From Marinobacter zhanjiangensis (lineage in GTDB: Bacteria; Pseudomonadota; Gammaproteobacteria; Pseudomonadales; Oleiphilaceae): 64,000 nucleotides of DNA. Below, piece by piece: positions 36,836-46,858 of this stretch (position 1 is the first letter of the stretch; each line of letters begins with the position of its first letter). Location: contig NZ_BMXV01000004.1 of assembly GCF_014651935.1 (NCBI RefSeq), positions 372,001 through 436,000 on the forward strand, read 5' to 3'. The translations under genes and the position numbers were made by a program. Below the pieces are notes generated by a model. That model saw only the letters and a program-made list of their open reading frames with translations, ran no database searches and was not told the origin of the DNA.

Positions 36836-37597
36836 ATGCAACCCAGATCCAACCCGCTTACCGAATCCGCGACCCTGTTGCGCCGGGTGGCCGTAATTCT
36901 CGGTTCCTTCGGGCTGACCGCCCTCTACAGTCTGCTGATTCTGGGCCGGGCAGCGGTTCGCCGGCTTGACCGGAAGACGGTGGATGCCTACATCCACGGC
37001 TGGTCAACGACGGTGTTGCGCATGGTGCGGGCCAACCTCACCGTTCGGGGGGAAATACCCGAGTTCGGTGATGGGCGGCGCTACATGATCATGAGCACCC
37101 ACGCCAGCCAGTACGACATCCCGATCACCCTCGCGTCCATGCCCGGCTCCGTTCGCATGCTGGCGAAAAAGGAAATGTTCGGAGTTCCGCTGCTGGGGCC
37201 CGCCATGAAGGCAGCGGAATTTCCTTCCATCGATCGCCACAACCGCCACCGTGCCGTTCAGGATCTGGCCCGAGCCAGGGCCATGATGGAGAGCGGGATC
37301 GTGTTGTGGGCGGCCCCGGAGGGTACGCGCTCGCCGGATGCGAGCCTGCAGCCGTTCAAGAAAGGGTGCTTCCACCTGGCTTTGGATACCGAGGCGGTTA
37401 TCGTGCCCATGGCAATCCGTGGTGTTCACGGGGTATTGCAGGCCCGCAGCTGGAAGATCAACCTCGGGCAGCCGGTGGAAGTGGTGGTCGGCACGCCCAT
37501 TGACACGTCCGGCATGAGCAAGGAGCAGTTGCCGGAGCTGATGGCTCAGGTGCGCACTCAGCTCGAGGAATTGCTGGGTGATGGCGAGGCACGCTAA
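36836..37597 (+). CDS. 1-acyl-sn-glycerol-3-phosphate acyltransferase (PlsC family)
   Basis: 253 residues from the ATG at 36836 (CAGGAG upstream). One N-terminal membrane helix (VAVILGSFGLTALYSLLIL), then the catalytic H-x4-D as HASQYD, and the EGTRS glycerol-phosphate motif in APEGTRSPD. It acylates lysophosphatidate in phospholipid synthesis. It is convergent with the antiporter gene, with a 4-bp overlap of the coding ends. Confidence 0.9.
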   Translation: MQPRSNPLTESATLLRRVAVILGSFGLTALYSLLILGRAAVRRLDRKTVDAYIHGWSTTVLRMVRANLTVRGEIPEFGDGRRYMIMSTHASQYDIPITLASMPGSVRMLAKKEMFGVPLLGPAMKAAEFPSIDRHNRHRAVQDLARARAMMESGIVLWAAPEGTRSPDASLQPFKKGCFHLALDTEAVIVPMAIRGVHGVLQARSWKINLGQPVEVVVGTPIDTSGMSKEQLPELMAQVRTQLEELLGDGEAR

Positions 37598-38595
37598 AGG
37601 ATAGGCACGCCTGTTGCCCGGGCGGCACTGACCACGGTGGAGGCCAGGTAACCGGTATAACCGATATAGGCCGCCATCAGCACAGCCCCTTCCCATCGCA
37701 GGATGACGCGCCTGCTGCCAAAGGCCCCATAGCCCATCAGGAACAGGGCCACCGTCACCGCCATCATCACTGACCAGTCCCGATAGAGCACCACGGATTC
37801 AGCGGCCATGGGCTCAATGGTGGCAGCAATACCGACCACGGCCAGCGTATTGAAGATGCCAGAGCCGAGGATGTTGCCCAGTATCAGGTCATGCTCCTTC
37901 TTGCGCACAGACGCGATACCGGCGGCCAGTTCGGGCAGCGAGGTGCCGATGGCGACGATGGTCAGCCCGATGATCAGGTCGCTGACGCCCAGCGTCTGGG
38001 CGACATAGACCGCACCCCAGACCAGCATTCGTGAGCTTATCAGCAACAACACCAGCCCGACGACCAGCCACATTATGGCCCTGGGCAGTGGCATGGGGTG
38101 GGCGGTCACTTCCGCTTCGGCTTCACCGCCAAGGGGGTCGGCCTTGCCCCGGATGCCCTGGAAGATGGACCAGCCCATGACGACGGCGAACACGGCCAGC
38201 AGCACCCAGCCGTCGAGCCGGGTCAGTTCGCCGTCCAGCAATTGCCAGCCGGCCAGCAGCGTGATGCCGATCAGGATCGGGAGTTCCTTGCGCAGGATCT
38301 GGGAGTGAACGTCGATAGGGCTGACCAAAGCCACCAGGCCTACAATCAGGGCGATGTTGGTAATGTTGGAGCCATAGGCATTGCCCAGCGCCAGGCCGGG
38401 ATTGCCGTCGGTGGCGGCAATGGCGGAAACGGCGAGCTCCGGGGCGGAGGTGCCGAAACCGATCACCACCATGCCGATCAGCAGTGGCGACATGCCAAGG
38501 TGTGTGGCGGTGGCCGCGGCGCCGTCCACAAAACGGTCGGCGCTCCAGACCAGCAGGATCAGGCCTGTGATGATCGCGAGCAAGGCAAGCAGCAT
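37594..38595 (-). CDS. Calcium/sodium antiporter, CaCA family (YrbG-like)
   Basis: 333 residues from the ATG at 38595 (AGGAAA upstream). Two homologous halves each carry the alpha-repeat: VIGFGTSAPELAVSAIAA and IVAIGTSLPELAAGIASV, with conserved ion-binding acids. About 10 membrane helices. It exchanges Ca2+ for Na+ or H+. Confidence 0.92.
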   Translation of the reverse strand: MLLALLAIITGLILLVWSADRFVDGAAATATHLGMSPLLIGMVVIGFGTSAPELAVSAIAATDGNPGLALGNAYGSNITNIALIVGLVALVSPIDVHSQILRKELPILIGITLLAGWQLLDGELTRLDGWVLLAVFAVVMGWSIFQGIRGKADPLGGEAEAEVTAHPMPLPRAIMWLVVGLVLLLISSRMLVWGAVYVAQTLGVSDLIIGLTIVAIGTSLPELAAGIASVRKKEHDLILGNILGSGIFNTLAVVGIAATIEPMAAESVVLYRDWSVMMAVTVALFLMGYGAFGSRRVILRWEGAVLMAAYIGYTGYLASTVVSAARATGVPIL

Positions 38596-38982
38596 CGAAA
38601 TTTCCTGTGTTGAAAGCCCTTGACCGGCCAGCCCCTTGAGCGGTCCGGACATTCTGGTCGTAAATGTTGGTGGCAGACATTACCGCAAAAGTGCCGCAAA
38701 GGTAAGCACCCGGGAATCCCCTATGGCCGCAGCTGGTCTGTTGCCGCATCCTCCTACTAAAGTTGCGGTGACTGCGTACGTACTAATCCGCATGATATGG
38801 GCCCGGTATTCGCAGGCGGAACCAGGAGGTTTCATAATTACGTCTATTGCGTAACAAATGATTGGCATGCTCATTATTTTGTGATCCTCCCTCAATCGGG
38901 GATAATGCCAGTTTTAAAGGGCACCGCTGCTGATCGTGGCGGCCCGACAGGTCAACGAATTAACCAAACGGGACACTGATAA
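38596..38982. other. Divergent intergenic region before mqo
   Basis: 387 bp with no gene seen. It is AT-richer in the second half, includes TTACG...CGTAA arms near 38836-38852, and ends with a copy of the 23-bp repeat terminus directly before mqo. Confidence 0.5.
38951..38976. repeat. Copy of the 29.1-kb element terminus abutting mqo
   Basis: GTCAACGAATTAACCAAACG and then GGACAC match the reverse complement of the left terminus of the 29148-29416 element at all but two positions, extending beyond its 23-bp repeat. It ends about 6 bases before the mqo ATG, so the repeat forms the mqo ribosome-binding region. No partner arm was found nearby. Confidence 0.65.
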
Positions 38983-40470
38983 ATGGCTGTAACACAGGCA
39001 GACGTAGTGCTGGTCGGCGGTGGCGTCATGAGCGCCACTCTCGGCATGATGCTCAGGCAGCTGGATCCATCCCTGAACATCGTCATGGTTGAACGTCTCG
39101 ATCACGTTGCCCATGAAAGCACGGATGGATGGAACAACGCAGGTACCGGCCACGCCGGCTACTGTGAACTCAACTACACCCCCGAAGATGACAAGGGTGA
39201 TGTGTCCATTGACCGGGCGCTGACCATCAACGCTTCCTTCGAAATCTCCCTTCAGCTCTGGTCCTGGCTGGTGGAGCAGGGCATGCTCCCGGAGCCGAAG
39301 TCGTTTATCAATCGCACCCCTCATATGAGCTTTGTCTGGGGCGACGACGGTGTTGCCTTCCTCAAGCGCCGATATGAAAAGCTCGGTAACCACCACCTGT
39401 TCCGGGAGATGGAATACACCGAATCTCCCGACGTGCTTCACCAGTGGATGCCGCTGGTGGTCGATAACCGCGACCCGATGCAGAAGGTGGCGGCGACCCG
39501 CATAGGTCATGGTGCCGATGTTGATTTCGGGGCCCTCACCAGGAGTATGGTGACGTATCTGGAAGGCACCGAAAACTTTGAACTGATGCTCAGCAGTCCG
39601 GTCACCGACCTTCGCAAGCGCAAGAACGGGCGCTGGAAGGTAGAGGTGAAAGACCAGAAGACCGGTGATCGCAAGAAGATCGACGCCGGTTTCGTGTTCC
39701 TGGGTGCCGGCGGCGGTGCCCTGCCGATGCTGCAGAAATCCGATATCGACGAGGCCAGGGGTTACGGCGGTTTCCCGGTCAGTGGCCAGTGGCTGGTATG
39801 CCAGAAGCCCGACATCGTCGAGCAGCACCGCGCCAAGGTTTATGGCAAGGCGCCCATTGGTGCGCCACCGATGTCGGTCCCGCACCTGGATACCCGTATT
39901 ATTGATGGCAAACCGGCACTGCTGTTTGGCCCCTTTGCCGGCTTTACCACCCGCTTCCTTAAACAGGGTTCACTTTTCGACCTGTTCGGTTCGGTCAAGC
40001 CTACCAACCTGCGGCCCATGCTGTCCGTGAGTCGTACCAATATGGACCTCACCCGCTATCTGATCGGGGAAGTGTTCCAGTCACACGCTGACCGCGTCGA
40101 CTCGCTGCGCAACTTTTTCCCCAATGCCCGGGAAGAAGACTGGAAACTGCAGGAGGCGGGGCAGCGGGTGCAGATCATCAAGAAAGCCGAGGGTGGTGGC
40201 GGCAAGCTGGAATTCGGCACCGAAATTGTCGCCGCGAAAGATGGCACCCTGGCGGCCCTGCTGGGTGCATCCCCGGGCGCGTCCACCGCTGCCCACGCGA
40301 TGCTGGACGTGATTCACCGTTGCTTCTCTGAGCGGGTCAAAACAGACCAGTGGCAGGAACGTCTGCGGGAGCTGATTCCGTCCTATGGGAAGTCCCTGGT
40401 GGACGATGAAGCCCTCCTGACCCGGGTACGTGAGCGCACGCTAAACACCCTCCGCCTCAGGGAAGACTGA
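38983..40470 (+). CDS. mqo: Malate:quinone oxidoreductase
   Basis: 495 residues, the usual Mqo length. FAD motif VVLVGGGVMSATLGMML, then STDGWNNAGTGHAGYCELNY and the C-terminal LLGASPGASTAAHAML. It is a peripheral inner-membrane flavoprotein that oxidises malate to oxaloacetate and feeds the quinone pool, supplying the TCA cycle alongside or instead of NAD-dependent malate dehydrogenase. Confidence 0.97.
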   Translation: MAVTQADVVLVGGGVMSATLGMMLRQLDPSLNIVMVERLDHVAHESTDGWNNAGTGHAGYCELNYTPEDDKGDVSIDRALTINASFEISLQLWSWLVEQGMLPEPKSFINRTPHMSFVWGDDGVAFLKRRYEKLGNHHLFREMEYTESPDVLHQWMPLVVDNRDPMQKVAATRIGHGADVDFGALTRSMVTYLEGTENFELMLSSPVTDLRKRKNGRWKVEVKDQKTGDRKKIDAGFVFLGAGGGALPMLQKSDIDEARGYGGFPVSGQWLVCQKPDIVEQHRAKVYGKAPIGAPPMSVPHLDTRIIDGKPALLFGPFAGFTTRFLKQGSLFDLFGSVKPTNLRPMLSVSRTNMDLTRYLIGEVFQSHADRVDSLRNFFPNAREEDWKLQEAGQRVQIIKKAEGGGGKLEFGTEIVAAKDGTLAALLGASPGASTAAHAMLDVIHRCFSERVKTDQWQERLRELIPSYGKSLVDDEALLTRVRERTLNTLRLRED

Positions 40471-40623
40471 CCCCGTCCCCCGGTGCCCGGTCGGCATTCT
40501 GGCCGGCCCGGGCCTGTGGTCTCTGGTATGCCGTAACATAATGCATCACAGGGTGAGCCCGACTTCTATGTATAATCAGCCTGAAGCACTGATACAGGGC
40601 AAAACGCTCTAAGGATTTCAGGT

Positions 40624-42654
40624 TTGATAAATCACCAAAAAAATACGCCAGCCGATGACATCCAGGAGGAGCTGGCGATCAGGGTTCAGCAGCTGGATGA
40701 TGCCATAAAGCTGGTGTCGGTCAGTCTGGCCCTCACCCGCCCGGGCAAGATTCCCAAGTTGCTGGACAGCGTCCGGCAGGTGCTGATGGTGGAGGGTGGC
40801 TGCGCGGCGGTTGAGGCCCGGGCCGAGGCGATTGAAAAGTGTGGTGTGTTTGCAGGATCGGACTGGGCGTACCCCCAGATCCTTGTGCCTTCCCTGACCA
40901 CTTATTCCCTGCGTAGCCCGCAGATGGAAACCGTGGTGATCGAGGCGCTCAGCGAATTGCGCCTGCTGGCGGTGGCCAAGGGCGTTTATCAGCACCCTCA
41001 GTTGTCTGCGGAGCAGGCCCATCATTACCTGGCTCAGGTTCTTGCGGTCAATCTGGAGTTGCTGTTCGGAGTACCTACCGAGGCAGAGCGGGAACAACAG
41101 GGGTCATTGGCCACAATCAGTCGCGGCGTCATCCGTCACCTGGCCGAGCGCATCGGCTACGAGCATGTCATTGATCAGCTGATCGACGAGATCTGGCGAG
41201 TGCTGAACCAGCGGCCGATCCAGGTGGCCGGTGTTCAACAGATGATTACCCAGATAGCCATCTGCCGAAATAACCCGGATATTGATCTTGGCGGTAGTGG
41301 CAGTGGGGCCGATCGTCTGATCAGCAGCCTGTTCGGTCCGACCCAGGCCTGCCGGGAAGATCCGGGGGTGGACGTCTACCGGGAACGGCTGGCCGCCATG
41401 GACAATGCCGCCCTGCAAAGTGAGGCGACCGGGTGTGCCCGGGCAATGCACGATACCGGGCTGGTGTCTCCGTACCATGGTGAGCTGGTTCGCTATCTGA
41501 TGGAGCACGCCCCGACCCTGTTGTCTGAGGCGATGGGCCTTTCCGGCACCGGGCGGGATTGCCTGCTGTGTTACCAGGGGCTGGTGCACGCGCTGATCGA
41601 GCAGGGCATTTACCCGCAGACCTGTCAGGGGCTTTACGGGCTGGCGCTGATGCTCGAACGAGGCATTCTGTACCAGGCTCCGGTTGCCCCGGCGCTCTGG
41701 CGTCAGGTGCAGCTTCCCGTGTCATCCTTCAATCGTGAGCGCATCGAGCTTGCCTATGGAACGATGCAGGAACCTCGCGCCTGGCTGATCCAGGGGGTGC
41801 TGTCGATGCTGGGTCAGCCGCTTGGCGTGGGGCAGGGCAACAATCCCACCTGTCAGTCAGCCCGGGCCCTGTCCATGTGGGCCTATAACGACCCGGACTA
41901 CCTGTTGCAGATGGTGACCTGGGCCGCCCGGGATGACGAGATCATCATGCACTTCGAGGGGCAGCCGGTGTCATCGCGCCTGAGCGGTGCTGGCGTTGCC
42001 GCTGAAATTACACTGGACCTCGATCCGGTATCCTTGCTGGTGGTGCCGCACCTGGACCGGATCTACGCCGAAATGGGGCGGCTGTGTATCGGTCGCGAAG
42101 GTGATCCGCACCGCTGGGTGAACCCGGAATTCCATGGCTGGTGGTCGGGCCGGGGCTTCCGCATCAACGTGGACGTGGCCACCGGCCAACTGGAGGATCT
42201 TGATGGCTTCCTGCGCCACTTCTATGTGAGCTATCACCCCTATTACAACGGCAACCAGCCATTGATCCACCCACAGCCCGCCGGCATCGCCGTCACCGAC
42301 AGCGCCGCCCGGTTTATCGGGTGGCATGCCATCACCATACTGCGGGTAGCCCTGGATCAGCAGGACCAGATGCGGATCTATTTCTTCAACCCCAACAATG
42401 ACAGTGGCCAGGACTGGGGCGACGACATTGTTGTCAGCACCTCCGGTAATGGCGAGCGCTTCGGGGAAGCGTCGCTGCCGTTCGAGGCCTTCGCATCCAG
42501 ATTGTATATCTTCCATTTCGATCCCCTGGAGCGTGGCAATCCGGATGCGGTGTCCGCGGAGGAAATCGAGCGGATTATGGCTCTGGTGCACCGAAGCTGG
42601 GGAGCCGACCGGGTAAACGGGGAGGCGTTGCAGGCGGATCCGGGGCCGGTCTGA
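40624..42654 (+). CDS. Uncharacterised 676-residue protein with papain-like Cys/His/Asn pattern
   Basis: I do not recognise the family. The first ~390 residues are mostly helical without membrane segments or signal peptide. The C-terminal ~290 residues show an arrangement like papain-fold or transglutaminase-like enzymes: Gln404 and Cys410 in GQGNNPTCQS at a helix start, His568 in GWHAITILRV, and Asn589/Asp593 in FFNPNNDSG. This is an inference from spacing and local context only. It starts at TTG 40624, with AAGGATTTCAGG upstream; no alternative ATG keeps the N-terminus. Composition matches the neighbours, so recent transfer is not indicated. Confidence 0.75.
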   Translation: MINHQKNTPADDIQEELAIRVQQLDDAIKLVSVSLALTRPGKIPKLLDSVRQVLMVEGGCAAVEARAEAIEKCGVFAGSDWAYPQILVPSLTTYSLRSPQMETVVIEALSELRLLAVAKGVYQHPQLSAEQAHHYLAQVLAVNLELLFGVPTEAEREQQGSLATISRGVIRHLAERIGYEHVIDQLIDEIWRVLNQRPIQVAGVQQMITQIAICRNNPDIDLGGSGSGADRLISSLFGPTQACREDPGVDVYRERLAAMDNAALQSEATGCARAMHDTGLVSPYHGELVRYLMEHAPTLLSEAMGLSGTGRDCLLCYQGLVHALIEQGIYPQTCQGLYGLALMLERGILYQAPVAPALWRQVQLPVSSFNRERIELAYGTMQEPRAWLIQGVLSMLGQPLGVGQGNNPTCQSARALSMWAYNDPDYLLQMVTWAARDDEIIMHFEGQPVSSRLSGAGVAAEITLDLDPVSLLVVPHLDRIYAEMGRLCIGREGDPHRWVNPEFHGWWSGRGFRINVDVATGQLEDLDGFLRHFYVSYHPYYNGNQPLIHPQPAGIAVTDSAARFIGWHAITILRVALDQQDQMRIYFFNPNNDSGQDWGDDIVVSTSGNGERFGEASLPFEAFASRLYIFHFDPLERGNPDAVSAEEIERIMALVHRSWGADRVNGEALQADPGPV

Positions 42655-43264
42655 GAGGTTGGCTTGTTCGTGGACCTCCCGGGGCGGTTGCGCGCTAAGG
42701 CTGACCTATGGTCTCAATATTAATACACAGGGGCGAATGGGGCGTCGACACTCTTTACATCCGGTAAGGTTCGGTACAGTGCCCGCCTATGCCCGATAAA
42801 CGGAACTTGCTGTGCTTCCAGCCTTCCCGAATGCCGGTTGCTGGCCACGGTATTCAGGGAAATAGCGACAATACGCCACTCGGGGCAAATCAGCGATAAT
42901 CCCTGAAAGCCGGGCGCTCCCAATGCGATCTATTTCACTGAATATTCTTCTCCTTTAGTCTCAGACTTGTACTGTCCATTATAAATCGGCAAAGAATCCC
43001 CTATTAATACGTAAGCATACGATTATCTGAAGCGCACTGCTTGGCAAGTGCGTTACAAATATCTCCAGAGTAGGCACTAATCCTGGTCCAACGTGTGGGT
43101 TTTCGCCAACTGAACAGTTTGAACTCTTACTGAGTTTCCCTGATGTTCCCTGTCCACTAAATAATACGTAACTGTCGAAATTCTTAACAGGTACCAGGCC
43201 ATACAATGGCAAAGGCAAAATGCGTACCTTGCGTTCCACTGTTTTTACTGATTTTTCAAGACAC

Positions 43265-43280
43265 TGGTCCAGTTTATGCC
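43265..43280 (+). promoter_or_regulatory. Sigma-54-like -24/-12 site
   Basis: TGGTCCAGTTTATGCC has GG and GC separated by exactly 10 bases, as in sigma-54 promoters, and lies 67 bp before the PEP-CTERM gene. Many PEP-CTERM genes are controlled by the PrsK/PrsR-sigma-54 system. The match to the rest of the consensus is modest. Confidence 0.35.
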
Positions 43281-43291
43281 TTAGCGGTTTT

Positions 43292-43307
43292 TGGAGAACT
43301 TGTTCTC
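43292..43307 (+). promoter_or_regulatory. Short hairpin in the predicted leader of the PEP-CTERM gene
   Basis: GGAGAACTTGTTCTCC forms 7-bp arms around a TT centre, about 12 bases after the sigma-54-like GC and 40 bp before the ATG. It may be an operator or an mRNA-stabilising stem. Confidence 0.4.
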
Positions 43308-43346
43308 CTCACGCTATCGAGTAATCCCAAACAAGGAGATGTTAAA

Positions 43347-44183
43347 ATGAAACAACCTATCCAAAAGAGTATGGCAATGCTGGCTGCCAGCCTCGTCTTC
43401 GGCATTGGCTCGGCCCAGGCTGTTCCCATACCGGTGGACCTGGAGCTGGCGATGACCATCGACGTGTCTGGAAGTGTCGACGGTACCGATTATGCTCTGC
43501 AGCGCCAAGGCTATGTGGATGCATTTAACAACGCGTCACTGCAGAACGACATGCTCTCGGGAGATCTGGGCCAGATTGCGGTCAGCGTATTTTTCTTTGG
43601 TACCGACGGCCATCAGTGGTCGCCTGGCTGGCAGTTGATCGATAGTGCGGCAGCGGCGGGCAATTTCGCGACTACTCTGGCTGGCACCAATCGTCCGGAA
43701 AGCGGTTCCACCAACATCGCTGCCGGTATTGATACTGCCGCCGGCACCTTCGGCAACACCTATATTGGGACACGCCAGCTAATAGATGTCTCTGGTGACG
43801 GCTCACAGAGCATGAATGGCTGCTACTTCAGCGACCTTAGCTGTACCACTCTACAGGGCTCGCGGGATGCCTTCCTGGATGGCAGCGCCAACCGCGCCAT
43901 CAACGCCCTGTGGATCAATGATCGCGACTACTTCGGCAACACGGGCAGTGAAACCATCAACTCGCTCGATTACGGCGAAACCAACGTCATCGGCGGTACA
44001 GACTCCTTCCAGCTGGCCATTTCCGGCTTCTCTGATTTCGGCGAGGCTATCGGTACCAAGCTGAAAGCCGAGTTCACTGGCGAGCCGCCCACCACAAGCG
44101 TACCTGAGCCCACAACGCTCAGCCTCATGCTGCTGGGTCTTCTGGGTCTGGGTGCTAGTCGTCGGCGGCTGAAAGCTGCCTGA
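43347..44183 (+). CDS. DUF1194 (VWA-like) protein with PEP-CTERM sorting signal
   Basis: 278 residues from the ATG at 43347 (AAGGAG upstream). Signal peptide (MAMLAASLVFGIGSAQA), then a VWA-like domain with the MIDAS pattern DVSGS and a later SGSTNIAAGID. The C-terminus is a textbook exosortase signal: VPEPTTLSLMLLGLLGLG, then RRR. It should be exported, cleaved by exosortase and displayed or released at the cell surface. No exosortase gene is in the window. A strong terminator follows. Confidence 0.85.
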   Translation: MKQPIQKSMAMLAASLVFGIGSAQAVPIPVDLELAMTIDVSGSVDGTDYALQRQGYVDAFNNASLQNDMLSGDLGQIAVSVFFFGTDGHQWSPGWQLIDSAAAAGNFATTLAGTNRPESGSTNIAAGIDTAAGTFGNTYIGTRQLIDVSGDGSQSMNGCYFSDLSCTTLQGSRDAFLDGSANRAINALWINDRDYFGNTGSETINSLDYGETNVIGGTDSFQLAISGFSDFGEAIGTKLKAEFTGEPPTTSVPEPTTLSLMLLGLLGLGASRRRLKAA

Positions 44184-44223
44184 AGACGCTTTTCCCGGGT
44201 TTCAGGACGGGATATAGTAAAAA

Positions 44224-44250
44224 AAAGCCCCTGAAATCAGGGGCTTTCTT
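44224..44250. terminator. Bidirectional rho-independent terminator
   Basis: AGCCCCTGAAATCAGGGGCT makes an 8-bp stem with a 4-nt loop, flanked by an A-run on the left and CTTTCTT on the right. On the plus strand it ends the PEP-CTERM gene; read on the minus strand the stem is followed by a long T-run, which is the stronger orientation. Confidence 0.75.
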
Positions 44251-44256
44251 GCGGTT

Positions 44257-44273
44257 GTTTGGTGGAGACGGCG
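44257..44273 (-). other. Possible ssrA (tmRNA) 3'-end fragment, attachment-site-like scar
   Basis: Read on the minus strand, CGCCGTCTCCACCA followed by AACAACCGC and then the terminator resembles a tmRNA acceptor 3' end with its terminator. Only ~14 bases match my memory of gammaproteobacterial tmRNA; the T-arm is not recognisable and the rest of the gene is absent. Many islands integrate in ssrA and leave such a 3' duplicate. The stretch also fits a small hairpin (GGTGGA/TCCACC), so the call is tentative. Confidence 0.3.
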
Positions 44274-44397
44274 TCCACCTAATAAGTTCTGTAAGCGGTT
44301 GTTCCATAGCAATTTAAGATTTTGTTTTTAGGAAGTTACCCTCACTATTACCCGCATTCTTGAGTGGTGCTCACCAAGGTTTAGGGTGCAGTTCGCC

Positions 44398-44969
44398 TCA
44401 AACGAAGGGGGCACTATACCCAAAATACTCGCGTTGCGGTGATCGCTTTTCGTCCCATCGTCTAGTGTAACCGGGAGGCCTTTCGCGATAGTCCGCATAC
44501 GTAAGTACTAGTCGTTTCTTTGCCCGAGACACCCCAACAAAAAAAGCACATCGATTTTCGTCCTTGTTGCCAAAGAATATTTCATTCTCCACTGCCATGA
44601 TAATGACAGAATCGAACTCAAGGCCTTTGCTTTTGTGAATAGTTAGTATGCGTACCGCTTGATCGTCAGCGAACCGTTCTAGCGCTTTTGGAAGGTAAGG
44701 TTCGATTTTGAGCAGTTCTTCAATATGTTTTTTTGTCTCTCTGATGACTTGTCTTAAGCGATCTGTTGATTCGTAGTCTGGCGAGAGAGCCGCGAGGGTT
44801 TCGATGCCAATGTGTCCTAAAAAGGCTCGCACTGATTCCCACCACCCCGAAAACGGTTCATCTGGATTCGCCGCAGTGAGCACGTCTTTTCTTTGTCTTT
44901 TAATTATGCGTTCAAGCTCTTGTTTTGAAGCGGATTGTTCTTCTTCCTCTGCAAAGGGAATTAACTGAT
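44398..44969 (-). pseudogene. UvrD-like helicase C-terminal remnant, GajB-like
   Basis: About 190 residues survive after the IS junction. Superfamily-1 helicase motifs V and VI are clear: ILTIHKSKGLEFDSVIIMA and FVGVSRAKKRLVLTYAD. The ATP-binding N-terminal half is missing, removed up to the IS edge at 44970, so the protein cannot be active. An apparent start upstream at 45036 lies within the IS. Together with the OLD-type ATPase remnant on the other side of the IS, this looks like the GajB half of a Gabija anti-phage locus. AT-richer than the surrounding backbone. Confidence 0.75.
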
Positions 44970-44977
44970 TGTAGTGG

Positions 44978-46140
<1,163 letters not shown>

Positions 46141-46202
46141 CAGACACCTCGTTTATGGTGGTGATATTACCACCTACGTTGGTGTCCGGAATCATTGAAC
46201 CA

Positions 46203-46496
46203 CTACACCGTGCTGTTATCCTCTCCATCAGCTAACTCAGGGAAAAGGAAGTCTGCCTCAATCCAGAACTGGCGCTCGTCCGGAATGTGTTCCTCATCGA
46301 ATGGCACATGGAAATCTGAGCGTTGGACTCGGCGCAATGAAGGATCGAAAGCAAATAGGCGGCATAACGCCTGCAAAGATGCGGTCTTTCCCGAACCGTT
46401 TGGTCCAATGAGGTAGGTGATATCTTCGAGATTAAGGGCGGTAGGCTCTCCGCCGAAGCACTGGAAGTTTGATAATCGAATTGTCTTTAGTTCCAT
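46203..46496 (-). pseudogene. OLD-family ATPase N-terminal remnant, GajA-like
   Basis: 97 residues remain from the ATG at 46496. It begins MELKTIRLSNFQCFGG and contains Walker A GPNGSGKTA, then LQALCRLFAFDPSLRRVQRS-DF, typical of class 2 OLD nucleases that combine an ABC-type ATPase with a Toprim nuclease. The frame stops 5 bp inside the IS end, so the rest of the ATPase and the whole Toprim domain are gone. GajA of Gabija has this N-terminus and is followed by a UvrD-like GajB, which matches the remnant beyond the IS. Confidence 0.72.
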
Positions 46497-46858
46497 GGAG
46501 TTACCAAAATTACTGGCATGTAGATTCCCTAACTTAATCCGATAGTCCTTTGTGACGAGCAAAATTCGCTAAAGGATTGATGGCTTTGCCTGATTTTCGA
46601 TGCTCGCCTGTGATCCAACGTTCAGTTCTGGCCCCTGCAGCAGTGGAGTTTAGGAGTGTACCTTTCGGAAATATGTCACCAAGCCTACCCCTTCGAGTGA
46701 ACATTCTGCAATCATGCCTTGCTTTTGGCTTTGAGTATTTCTTTGATAGCTGATGAGGGAATACCTCGCGTCCATACTAGAAAATCTCAAACCTATATCA
46801 CCTCTGTGTATCAGGGTACTGACAGTGCCTCCCTTTCCATTTCACAGAGGAAATTCCA
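46497..46858. other. Intergenic region upstream of the zinc-ribbon gene
   Basis: 362 bp with no convincing gene. It separates divergent genes (GajA remnant, zinc-ribbon protein) and includes a helix that could hide a ribosome site. Confidence 0.5.
46801..46850 (+). promoter_or_regulatory. Possible ribosome-site-sequestering stem
   Basis: CCTCTGTG at 46801-46808 is perfectly complementary to CACAGAGG at 46843-46850. The second arm contains the AGAGG ribosome site located 8 bases before the ATG at 46859. Pairing would block translation of the zinc-ribbon gene. Confidence 0.45.

Larger units (their letters stand above)
42655..43346. other. Long intergenic region before the PEP-CTERM gene
   Basis: About 690 bp with no convincing gene. 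The base composition falls clearly here, and several AT-rich patches (near 42,720 and 42,975-43,025) could hold promoters. A sigma-54-like site and a short hairpin occur near its end. Confidence 0.6.

Noticed and set aside
43206..43346. Longer N-terminus for the PEP-CTERM protein starting at 43206
   Set aside because: The Shine-Dalgarno AAGGAG and a standard signal peptide point to ATG 43347; the extension would bury the signal peptide.
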